From NCBI RefSeq assembly GCF_032854445.1, contig NW_027017989.1, positions 86,195-150,194 on the forward strand: a stretch of 64,000 nt of DNA. The letters run 5' to 3'. Of the stretch, positions 1 through 10,022 are shown in pieces. Origin of the DNA: Liolophura sinensis. Lineage: Eukaryota; Mollusca; Polyplacophora; Chitonida; Chitonidae. The first letter of the stretch is position 1; each line of letters starts with the position of its first letter. A model generated the notes under the pieces. It did no database searches, was not told the origin of the DNA, and worked only from the letters and a program-made list of their open reading frames with translations. A program made the position numbers and the translations under genes.

Positions 1-106
1 GCTGGAAAGAGGCTAATGCGACGTATTTTGTGACGAGAAATCGAATGGTGCAAACCGCGCTGCTCTCCGACCAATACTTTTGGCTGTAGCCACAAATGAA
101 TAATCA
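1..106 (+). repeat. Partial satellite unit at left edge
   Basis: This is the last ~106 bp of a monomer whose start lies outside the window. It carries GCTGGAAAGAGG, CTAATGCGACG and CCGCGCTGCTC. The same ending precedes the L units at 3411 and 3961 and the T units at 7265, 48044 and 51347, so the missing unit belongs to the T-N-P-L family. The array therefore continues to the left. Confidence 0.97.
81..92. other. Dyad TGGCT-GT-AGCCA (representative of all units)
   Basis: Five-bp arms around a two-base centre. It recurs just upstream of almost every unit start; TTGGTTGTAGCC and TTGGATGTAGCC variants (for example before 39235 and 28766) break one pair. Function unknown; it could be a protein site or simply chance. 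Confidence 0.75.
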
Positions 107-119
107 ATGATGTCAAGAT

Positions 120-125
120 CACGTG
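120..125. other. CACGTG hexamer at phase 14 (representative of all units)
   Basis: The palindrome CACGTG lies 13 bp after each unit start in every unit I checked, including the CAAGGTCACG variants. It is the core of the E-box bound by some bHLH proteins in eukaryotes, but one conserved hexamer in a homogeneous repeat is weak evidence of binding. Confidence 0.6.
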
Positions 126-280
126 CCCAGCAACGGCTCTTACTCCATGGAAACCTAGGAAATTTGCAATTTTTCAACAGCTGGAGATGCCTGGCCCAAT
201 TGCGCATCCTTTGGCACCTTATTGATGTGGGTCAGTGTTCAATTGTACATTTTACAGCGGATTGTATCAAGTACCTTTTG

Positions 281-288
281 TTTTTTTT
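281..288 (+). repeat. T tract, main length-variable site of the monomer (representative)
   Basis: Eight T then ATATAC in this unit. Across the array the tract runs from seven (units 25, 69) to twelve T (unit 23), with a 13-T run in unit 22 where the preceding G is T, and it is followed by either ATATAC or GATATAC. A few copies are interrupted: TTATTTTTATA near 10199, TTTGTTTTTGATA near 41062, TTGTTTTTATA near 42164. This tract accounts for most of the unit-length differences. Confidence 0.95.
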
Positions 289-309
289 ATATACAAATGG
301 TGTGGTTTT

Positions 310-321
310 TCTACATGTAGA
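310..321. other. Perfect 12-bp palindrome TCTACATGTAGA (representative of all units)
   Basis: The sequence equals its own reverse complement and follows the GGTTTTT stretch at phase 204 in nearly all units. Exceptions I saw: unit 3 (CTACATGCAG, ~1420) and unit 52 (TTATACATG, ~28427). Role unknown. Confidence 0.85.
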
Positions 322-378
322 TAAAGACATTGAGTTTGTCTTCGACTTAGAAGTAAGACATTTGCTGGGTGAGTTAAA

Positions 379-391
379 TGGGCTTGGCCCA
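379..391. other. Dyad TGGGC-TTG-GCCCA (representative of all units)
   Basis: Perfect five-bp arms with a three-base centre, near phase 273. Broken in unit 91 (TTGGTCTTGGCCC, ~49967). It could form a small hairpin in single-stranded DNA or in a transcript. Confidence 0.8.
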
Positions 392-471
392 AAGATTTGA
401 CGTCGTCTGGGCTACCGAAGGGCACATAACTTATAATGAAAAGTTGAATATAGTAATGACCAGTCGCGATT

Positions 472-488
472 GTACATAGTTAATGTAC
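472..488. other. Dyad GTACAT-AGTTA-ATGTAC (variant form)
   Basis: In units whose tail reads GTACCCG (for example 1, 5, 10, 15, 46, 72, 79, 89, 95) the arms are six bp; in the common GTAGCCG form they are five. The five-base centre AGTTA is constant apart from one base lost near 59986. Confidence 0.75.
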
Positions 489-1758
489 CCGATTTCAATA
501 AGCAAAAAGACCAGGCAAAAATCCAAAAGTGGAAAAACTGTTCCAATGCTGCTGAAAAGAAACTAATCCGACGTATTTTGTGACGAGAAATCGAATGGTG
601 CAAACCGCGTTGCTCTCCGACCAATACTTTTGGCTGTAGCCACAAATGAATAATCAATGATGTCAAGATCACGTGCCCAGCAACGGCTCTTACTCCATGG
701 AAACCAAGGAAATTTGCAATTTTTCAACAGCTGGAGATGCCTGGCCCAATTGCGCATCCTTTGGCACCTTATTGATGTGGGTCAGTGTTCAATTGTACTT
801 TTTACAGCGGATTGTATCAAGTACCTTTTGTTTTTTTTATATACAAATGGTGTGGTTTTTCTACATGTAGATAAAGACATTGAGTTTGTCTTCGACTTAG
901 AAGTAAGACATTTGCTGGGTGAGTTAAATGGGCTTGGCCCAAAGATTTGACGTCGTCTGGGCTACCGAAGGGCACATAACTTATAATGAAAAGTTGAATA
1001 TAGTAATGACCAGTCGCGATTGTACATAGTTAATGTAGCCGATTTCAATTCGCAAAAAGAACAGGCAAAAATCCAAAAGTAGAAAAACTGTTCCAATGCT
1101 GCTGGTAAGAGGCTAATCCGACGTATTTTGTGACGAGAAATCGAATGGTGCAAACCGCGTTGCTCTCCGACCAATACTTTTGGCTGTAGCCACAAATGAA
1201 TAATCAATGATGTCAAGATCACGTGCCCAGCAACGGCTCTTACTCCATGGAAACCAGGGAAATTTGCAATTTTTCAACAGCTGGAGATGCCTGGCCCAAT
1301 TGCGCATCCTTTGGCACCTTATTAATGTGGGTCAGTGTTCAATTGTACTTTTTACAGCGGATTGTATCAAGTACCTTTTGTTTTTTTTTGATATACAAAT
1401 GGTGTGGTTTTTCTACATGCAGATAAAGACATTGAGTTTGTCTTCGACTTAGAAGTAAGACATTTGCTGGGTGAGTTAAATGGGCTTGGCCCAAAGATTT
1501 GACGTCGTCTGGGCTACCGAAGGGCACATAACTTATAATGAAAAGTTGAATATAGTAATGACCAGTCGCGATTGTACATAGTTAATGTAGCCGATTTCAA
1601 TAAGCAAAAAGACCAGGCAAAAACACAAAAGTGGAAAAACTGTTCCAATGCTGCTGGTAAGAGGCTAATGCGATGTATTTTGTGACGAGAAATCGAATGG
1701 TGCAAACCGCGCTGCTCTCCGACCAATACTTTTGGCTGTAGCCACAAATGAATAATCA

Positions 1759-4510
1759 ATGATGTCAAGATCACGTGCCCAGCAACGGCTCTTACTCCAT
1801 GGAAACCAAGGAAATTTGCAATTTTTCAACAGCTGGAGATGCCTGACCCAATTGCGCATCCTTTGGCACCTTATTGATGTGGGTCAGTGTTCAATTGTAC
1901 TTTTTACAGCGGATTGTATCAAGTACCTTTTGTTTTTTTTGATATACAAATGGTGTGGTTTTTCTACATGTAGATAAAGACATTGAGATTTTCTTCGACT
2001 TAGAAGTAAGACATTTGCTGGGTGAGTTAAATGGGCTTGGCCCAAAGATTTGACGTCGTCTGGGCTACCGAAGGGCACATAACTTATAATGAAAAGTTGA
2101 ATATAGTAATGACCAGTCGCGATTGTACATAGTTAATGTAGCCGATTTCAATTCGCAAAAAGACCAGGCAAAAATCCAAAAGTGGAAAAACTGTTCCAAT
2201 GCTGCTGGTAAGAGGCTAATCCCACGTATTTTGTGACGAGAAATCGAATGGTGCAAACCGCGTTGCTTTCCGACCAATACTTTTGGCTGTAGCCACAAAT
2301 AAATAATCAATGATGTCAAGATCACGTGCCCAGCAACGGCTCTTACTCCATGGAAACCAAGGAAATTTGCAATTTTTTAACAGCTGGAGATGCCTGGCCC
2401 AATTGCGCATCATTTGGCACCTTATTGATGTGGGTCAGTGTTCAATTGTACTTTTTACAGCGGATTGTATCAAGTACCTTGTGTTTTTTTTATATACAAA
2501 TGGTGTGGTTTTTCTACATGTAGATAAAGACATTGAGTTTGTCTTCGACTTAGAAGTAAGACATTTGCTGGGTGAGTTAAATGGGCTTGGCCCAAAGATT
2601 TGACGTCGTCTGGGCTACCGAAGGGCACATAACTTATAATGAAAAGTTGAATATAGTAATGACCAGTCGCGATTGTACATAGTTAATGTACCCGATTTCA
2701 ATAAGCAAAAAGACCAGGCAAAAATCCAAAAGTAGAAAAACTGTTCCAATGCTGCTGAAAAGAAACTAATCCGACGTATTTTGTGACGAGAAATCGAATG
2801 GTGCAAACCGCGTTGCTCTCCGACCAATACTTTTGGCTGTAGCCACAAATGAATAATCAATGATGTCAAGATCACGTGCCCAGCAACGGCTCTTACTCCA
2901 TGGAAACCAAGGAAATTTGCAATTTTTCAACAGCTGGAGATGCCTGGCCCAATTGCGCATCCTTTGGCACCTTATTGATGTGGGTCAGTGTTCAATTGTA
3001 CTTTTTACAGCGGATTGTATCAAGTACCTTATGTTTTTTTTTATATACAAATGGTGTGGTTTTTCTACATGTAGATAAAGACATTGAGTTTGTCTTCGAC
3101 TTAGAAGTAAGACATTTGCTGGGTGAGTTAAATGGGCTTGGCCCAAAGATTTGACGTCGTCTGGGCTACCGAAGGGCACATAACTTATAATGAAAAGTTG
3201 AATATAGTAATGACCAGTCGCGATTGTACATAGTTAATGTAGCCGATTTCAATAAGCAAAAAGACCAGGCAAAAACACAAAAGTGGAAAAACTGTTCCAA
3301 TGCTGCTGGAAAGAGGCTAATGCGACGTATTTTGTGACGAGAAATCGAATGGTGCAAACCGCGCTGCTCTCCGACCAATACTTTTGGCTGTAGCCACAAA
3401 TGAATAATCAATGATGTCAAGATCACGTGCCCAGCAACGGCTCTTACTCCATGGAAACCTAGGAAATTTGCAATTTTTCAACAGCTGGAGATGCCTGGCC
3501 CAATTGCGCATCCTTTGGCACCTTATTGATGTGGGTCAGTGTTCAATTGTACATTTTACAGCGGATTGTATCAAGTACCTTTTGTTTTTTTTATATACAA
3601 ATGGTGTGGTTTTTCTACATGTAGATAAAGACATTGAGTTTGTCTTCGACTTAGAAGTAAGACATTTGCTGGGTGAGTTAAATGGGCTTGGCCCAAAGAT
3701 TTGACGTCGTCTGGGCTACCGAAGGGCACATAACTTATAATGAAAAGTTGAATATAGTAATGACCAGTCGCGATTGTACATAGTTAATGTAGCCGATTTC
3801 AATAAGCAAAAAGACCAGGCAAAAACACAAAAGTGGAAAAACTGTTCCAATGCTGCTGGAAAGAGGCTAATGCGACGTATTTTGTGACGAGAAATCGAAT
3901 GGTGCAAACCGCGCTGCTCTCCGACCAATACTTTTGGCTGTAGCCACAAATGAATAATCAATGATGTCAAGATCACGTGCCCAGCAACGGCTCTTACTCC
4001 ATGGAAACCTAGGAAATTTGCAATTTTTCAACAGCTGGAGATGCCTGGCCCAATTGCGCATCCTTTGGCACCTTATTGATGTGGGTCAGTGTTCAATTGT
4101 ACATTTTACAGCGGATTGTATCAAGTACCTTTTGTTTTTTTTATATACAAATGGTGTGGTTTTTCTACATGTAGATAAAGACATTGAGTTTGTCTTCGAC
4201 TTAGAAGTAAGACATTTGCTGGGTGAGTTAAATGGGCTTGGCCCAAAGATTTGACGTCGTCTGGGCTACCGAAGGGCACATAACTTATAATGAAAAGTTG
4301 AATATAGTAATGACCAGTCGCGATTGTACATAGTTAATGTAGCCGATTTCAATTCGCAAAAAGACCAGGCAAAAATCCAAAAGTAGAAAAACTGTTCCAA
4401 TGCTGCTGGTAAGAGGCTAATCCGACGTATTTTGTGACGAGAAATCGAATGGTGCAAACCGCGTTGCTCTCCGACCAATACTTTTGGCTGTAGCCACAAA
4501 TGAATAATCA
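1759..4510 (+). repeat. Five-unit block T-N-P-L-L (units 4-8)
   Basis: Unit starts are 1759, 2310, 2860, 3411 and 3961 (551, 550, 551, 550, 550 bp). Unit 4 has CTGACCC and GATTTTC. Unit 5 follows CTAATCCCACG and AAATAAATAATC, has a TTTTTTAACAG stretch and CCTTGTG, and ends with GTACCCG and GAAAAGAAAC. Unit 6 is unmarked apart from CCTTATG. Units 7 and 8 are L units and look identical to each other over their whole length, which indicates very recent duplication of a single monomer. Confidence 0.93.
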
Positions 4511-7264
4511 ATGATGTCAAGATCACGTGCCCAGCAACGGCTCTTACTCCATGGAAACCAAGGAAATTTGCAATTTTTCAACAGCTGGAGATGCCTGACC
4601 CAATTGCGCATCCTTTGGCACCTTATTGATGTGGGTCAGTGTTCAATTGTACTTTTTACAGCGGATTGTATCAAGTACCATTTGTTTTTTTTGATATACA
4701 AATGGTGTGGTTTTTCTACATGTAGATAAAGACATTGAGATTTTCTTCGACTTAGAAGTAAGACATTTGCTGGGTGAGTTAAATGGGCTTGGCCCAAAGA
4801 TTTGACGTCGTCTGGGCTACCGAAGGGCACATAACTTATAATGAAAAGTTGAATATAGTAATGACCAGTCGCGATTGTACATAGTTAATGTAGCCGATTT
4901 CAATTCGCAAAAAGACCAGGCAAAAATCCAAAAGTGGAAAAACTGTTCCAATGCTGCTGGTAAGAGGCTAATCCGACGTATTTTGTGACGAGAAATCGAA
5001 TGGTACAAACCGCGTTGCTTTCCGACCAATACTTTTGGCTGTAGCCACAAATAAATAATCAATGATGTCAAGATCACGTGCCCAGCAACGGCTCTTACTC
5101 CATGGAAACCAAGGAAATTTGCAATTTTTTAACAGCTGGAGATGCCTGGCCCAATTGCGCATCCTTTGGCACCTTATTGATGTGGGTCAGTGTTCAATTG
5201 TACTTTTTACAGCGGATTGTATCAAGTACCTTGTGTTTTTTTTATATACAAATGGTGTGGTTTTTCTACATGTAGATAAAGACATTGAGTTTGTCTTCGA
5301 CTTAGAAGTAAGACATTTGCTGGGTGAGTTAAATGGGCTTGGCCCAAAGATTTGACGTCGTCTGGGCTACCGAAGGGCACATAACTTATAATGAAAAGTT
5401 GAATATAGTAATGACCAGTCGCGATTGTACATAGTTAATGTACCCGATTTCAATAAGCAAAAAGACCAGGCAAAAATCCAAAAGTGGAAAAACTGTTCCA
5501 ATGCTGCTGAAAAGAAACTAATCCGACGTATTTTGTGACGAGAAATCGAATGGTGCAAACCGCGTTGCTCTCCGACCAATACTTTTGGCTGTAGCCACAA
5601 ATGAATAATCAATGATGTCAAGATCACGTGCCCAGCAACGGCTCTTACTCCATGGAAACCAAGGAAATTTGCAATTTTTCAACAGCTGGAGATGCCTGGC
5701 CCAATTGCGCATCCTTTGGCACCTTATTGATGTGGGTCAGTGTTCAATTGTACTTTTTACAGCGGATTGTATCAAGTACCTTTTGTTTTTTTTATATACA
5801 AATGGTGTGGCTTTTCTACATGTAGATAAAGACATTGAGTTTGTCTTCGACTTAGAAGTAAGACATTTGCTGGGTGAGTTAAATGGGCTTGGCCCAAAGA
5901 TTTGACGTCGTCTGGGCTACCGAAGGGCACATAACTTATAATGAAAAGTTGAATATAGTAATGACCAGTCGCGATTGTACATAGTTAATGTAGCCGATTT
6001 CAATTCGCAAAAAGAACAGGCAAAAATCCAAAAGTAGAAAAACTGTTCCAATGCTGCTGGTAAGAGGTTAATCCGACGTATTTTGTGACGAGAAATCGAA
6101 TGGTGCAAACCGCGTTGCTCTCCGACCAATACTTTTGGCTGTAGCCACAAATGAATAATCAATGATGTCAAGATCACGTGCCCAGCAACGGCTCTTACTC
6201 CATGGAAACCAGGGAAATTTGCAATTTTTCAACAGCTGGAGATGCCTGGGCCCAATTGCGCATCCTTTGGCACCTTATTGATGTGGGTCAGTGTTCAATT
6301 GTACTTTTCACAGCGGATTGTATCAAGTACCTTTTGTTTTTTTTGTATACAAATGGTGTGGTTTTTCTACATGTAGATAAAGACATTGAGTTTGTCTTCG
6401 ACTTAGAAGTAAGACATTTGCTGGGTGAGTTAAATGGGCTTGGCCCAAAGATTTGACGTCGTCTGGGCTACCGAAGGGCACATAACTTATAATGAAAAGT
6501 TGAATATAGTAATGACCAGTCGCGATTGTACATAGTTAATGTAGCCGATTTCAATTCGCAAAAAGAACAGGCAAAAATCCAAAAGTAGAAAAACTGTTCC
6601 AATGCTGCTGGTAAGAGGCTAATCCGACGTATTTTGTGACGAGAAATCGAATGGTGCAAACCGCGTTGCTCTCCGACCAATACTTTTGGCTGTAGCCACA
6701 AATGAATAATCAATGATGTCAAGATCACGTGCCCAGCAACGGCTCTTACTCCATGGAAACCAGGGAAATTTGCAATTTTTCAACAGCTGGAGATGCCTGG
6801 CCCAATTGCGCATCCTTTGGCACCTTATTGATGTGGGTCAGTGTTCAATTGTACTTTTTACAGCGGATTGTATCAAGTACCTTTTATTTTTTTTTGATAT
6901 ACAAATGGTGTGGTTTTTCTACATGTAGATAAAGACATTGAGTTTGTCTTCGACTTAGAAGTAAGACATTTGCTGGGTGAGTTAAATGGGCTTGGCCCAA
7001 AGATTTGACGTCGTCTGGGCTACCGAAGGGCACATAACTTATAATGAAAAGTTGAATATAGTAATGACCAGTCGCGATTGTACATAGTTAATGTAGCCGA
7101 TTTCAATAAGCAAAAAGACCAGGCAAAAACACAAAAGTGGAAAAACTGTTCCAATGCTGCTGGAAAGAGGCTAATGCGACGTATTTTGTGACGAGAAATC
7201 GAATGGTGCAAACCGCGCTGCTCTCCGACCAATACTTTTGGCTGTAGCCACAAATGAATAATCA
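4511..7264 (+). repeat. Five-unit block T-N-P-W-R (units 9-13)
   Basis: Unit starts are 4511, 5062, 5612, 6162 and 6713 (551, 550, 550, 551, 552 bp). The first three repeat the T-N-P order of 1759-3410; the last two differ (W, R instead of L, L). Unit 12 has three linked rare marks: an extra G in CTGGGCCC, TTTTCACAG, and a T tract followed by GTATAC. Unit 13 has AAACCAGGG and CCTTTTATTTT. The same W marks reappear at 50796. Confidence 0.93.
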
Positions 7265-10022
7265 ATGATGTCAAGATCACGTGCCCAGCAACGGCTCTTA
7301 CTCCATGGAAACCAAGGAAATTTGCAATTTTTCAACAGCTGGAGATGCCTGACCCAATTGCGCATCCTTTGGCACCTTATTGATGTGGGTCAGTGTTCAA
7401 TTGTACTTTTTACAGCGGATTGTATCAAGTTCCATTTGTTTTTTTTGATATACAAATGGTGTGGTTTTTCTACATGTAGATAAAGACATTGAGATTTTCT
7501 TCGACTTAGAAGTAAGACATTTGCTGGGTGAGTTAAATGGGCTTGGCCCAAAGATTTGACGTCGTCTGGGCTACCGAAGGGCACATAACTTATAATGAAA
7601 AGTTGAATATAGTAATGACCAGTCGCGATTGTACATAGTTAATGTAGCCGATTTCAATAAGCAAAAAGACCAGGCAAAAATCCAAACGTGGAAAAACTGT
7701 TTCCAATGCTGCTGGTAAGAGGCTAATCCCACGTATTTTGTGACGAGAAATCGAATGGTGCAAACCGCGTTGCTTTCCGACCAATACTTTTGGCTGTAGC
7801 CACAAATAAAAAATCAATGATGTCAAGATCACGTGCCCAGCAACGGCTCTTACTCCATGGAAACCAAGGAAATTTGCAATTTTTCAACAGCTGGAGATGC
7901 CTGGCCCAATTGCGCATCCTTTGGCACCTTATTGATGTGGGTCAGTGTTCAATTGTACTTTTTACAGCGGATTGTATCAAGTACCTTGTGTTTTTTTTAT
8001 ATACAAATGGTGTGGTTTTTCTACATGTAGATAAAGACATTGAGTTTGTCTTCGACTTAGAAGTAAGACATTTGCTGGGTGAGTTAAATGGGCTTGGCCC
8101 AAAGATTTGACGTCGTCTGGGCTACCGAAGGGCACATAACTTATAATGAAAAGTTGAATATAGTAATGACCAGTCGCGATTGTACATAGTTAATGTACCC
8201 GATTTCAATAAGCAAAAAGACCAGGCAAAAATCCAAAAGTGGAAAAACTGTTCCAATGCTGCTGAAAAGAAACTAATCCGACGTATTTTGTGACGAGAAA
8301 TCGAATGGTGCAAACCGCGTTGCTCTCCGACCAATACTTTTGGCTGTAGCCACAAATGAATAATCAATGATGTCAAGATCACGTGCCCAGCAACGGCTCT
8401 TACTCCATGGAAACCAAGGAAATTTGCAATTTTTCAACAGCTGGAGATGCCTGGCCCAATTGCGCATCCTTTGGCACCTTATTGATGTGGGTCAGTGTTC
8501 AATTGTACTTTTTACAGCGGATTGTATCAAGTACCTTTTGTTTTTTTTATATACAAATGGTGTGGTTTTTCTACATGTAGATAAAGACATTGAGTTTGTC
8601 TTCGACTTAGAAGTAAGACATTTGCTGGGTGAGTTAAATGGGCTTGGCCCAAAGATTTGACGTCGTCTGGGCTACCGAAGGGCACATAACTTATAATGAA
8701 AAGTTGAATATAGTAATGACCAGTCGCGATTGTACATAGTTAATGTAGCCGATTTCAATTCGCAAAAAGAACAGGCAAAAATCCAAAAGTAGAAAAACTG
8801 TTCCAATGCTGCTGGTAAGAGGCTAATCCGACGTATTTTGTGACGAGAAATCGAATGGTGCAAACCGCGTTGCTCTCCGACCAATACTTTTGGCTGTAGC
8901 CACAAATGAATAATCAATGATGTCAAGATCACGTGCCCAGCAACGGCTCTTACTCCATGGAAACCAAGGAAATTTGCAATTTTTCAACAGCTGGAGATGC
9001 CTGACCCAATTGCGCATCCGTTGGCACCTTATTGATGTGGGTCAGTGTTCAATTGTACTTTTTACAGCGGATTGTATCAAGTACCATTTGTTTTTTTTGA
9101 TATACAAATGGTGTGGTTTTTCTACATGTAGATAAAGACATTGAGATTGTCTTCGACTTAGAAGTAAGACATTTGCTGGGTGAGTTAAATGGGCTTGGCC
9201 CAAAGATTTGACGTCGTCTGGGCTACCGAAGGGCACATAACTTATAATGAAAAGTTGAATATAGTAATGACCAGTCGCGATTGTACATAGTTAATGTAGC
9301 CGATTTCAATTCGCAAAAAGACCAGGCAAAAATCCAAAATTAAAAAAAAAACAGTTCCAATGCTGCTGGAAAGAGGCTAATCCGACGTATTTTGTGACGA
9401 GAAATCGAATGGTGCAAACCGCGTTGCTCTCCGACCAATACTTTTGGCTGTAGCCACAAATGAATAATCAATGATGTCAAGATCACGTGCCCAGCAACGG
9501 CTCTTACTCCATGGAAACCAAGGAAATTTGCAATTTTTCAACAGCTGGAGATGCCTGGCCCAATTGCGCATCCTTTGGCACCTTATTGATGTGGGTCAGT
9601 GTTCAATTGTACTTTTTACAGCGGATTGTATCAAGTACCTTTTGTTTTTTTTTGATATACAAATGGTGTGGTTTTTCTACATGTAGATAAAGACATTGAG
9701 TTTGTCTTCGACTTAGAAGTAAGACATTTGCTGGGTGAGTTAAATGGGCTTGGCCCAAAGATTTGACGTCGTCTGGGCTACCGAAGGGCACATAACTTAT
9801 AATGAAAAGTTGAATATAGTAATGACCAGTCGCGATTGTACATAGTTAATGTAGCCGATTTCAATTCGCAAAAAGAACAGGCAAAAATCCAAAAGTAGAA
9901 AAACTGTTCCAATGCTGCTGGTAAGAGGCTAATCCGACGTATTTTGTGACGAGAAATCGAATGGTGCAAACCGCGTTGCTCTCCGACCAATACTTTTGGC
10001 TGTAGCCACAAATGAATAATCA
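7265..10022 (+). repeat. Five-unit block T-N-P-T'-P9 (units 14-18)
   Basis: Unit starts are 7265, 7817, 8367, 8917 and 9471 (552, 550, 550, 554, 552 bp). Unit 14 has CAAGTTCC in place of CAAGTACC and, in its tail, AAACGTGG and an extra T in CTGTTTCC. Unit 15 follows the rare AAATAAAAAATC, otherwise seen only before 51898. Unit 17 combines CTGACCC with CATCCGTTGG and ends in a ten-A tract. Unit 18 has nine T then GATATAC. The same order is found at 51347-54103. Confidence 0.93.
9342..9351 (+). repeat. Ten-A tract in tail of a T' unit
   Basis: The usual GTAGAAAAACTGTTCC or GTGGAAAAACTGTTCC is replaced by TTAAAAAAAAAACAGTTCC. Besides the longer tract, CTG becomes CAG. The variant is always followed by GCTGGAAAGAGG and recurs in the tails of the T' units starting at 52998, 57406, 60715 and 63472. 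Confidence 0.95.

Larger units (their letters stand above)
107..1758 (+). repeat. Units 1-3 (L, P, R)
   Basis: Unit starts are 107, 657 and 1207 (lengths 550, 550, 552). Unit 1 has AAACCTAGG and TTGTACATTTTAC; its tail has GTACCCG, CAATAAGC and the rare GCTGAAAAGAAAC. Unit 2 is unmarked with a CAATTCGC...GAACAGG tail. Unit 3 has AAACCAGGG, TTATTAATG and nine T then GATATAC, with a CAATAAGC...CACAAAAG tail leading into a T unit. The same L, P and R types recur near 3.4-6.7 kb and 49-51 kb. Confidence 0.95.

Noticed and set aside
13-107. tRNA-like pol III promoter on the - strand (TGGCTACAGCC then CATTCGATTTC)
   Set aside because: Spacing resembles A and B boxes, but the A-box match is poor, the B-box match is partial (about 8 of 11), and no cloverleaf can be drawn.
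107-400. Recurrent + strand open frame of ~97 codons starting at the unit anchor
   Set aside because: It recurs only because the monomer recurs. It is cut to ~61-73 codons in many units by T-tract length changes, its substitutions are not codon-patterned, it overlaps other open frames on both strands, and it resembles no protein I know.
330-520. CENP-B box
   Set aside because: TTCG followed by A at the right distance occurs at CTTCGACTTAGAAG and ATTCGCAAAAAG, but the second half (CGGG) is missing in both.
412-672. Recurrent - strand open frame of 86 codons, intact in most units
   Set aside because: With such low divergence most frames survive by chance. The changes seen are mostly amino-acid altering (for example Y/H, C/W, E/L/K) and indels break it in several units. 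No domain, no signal of selection.
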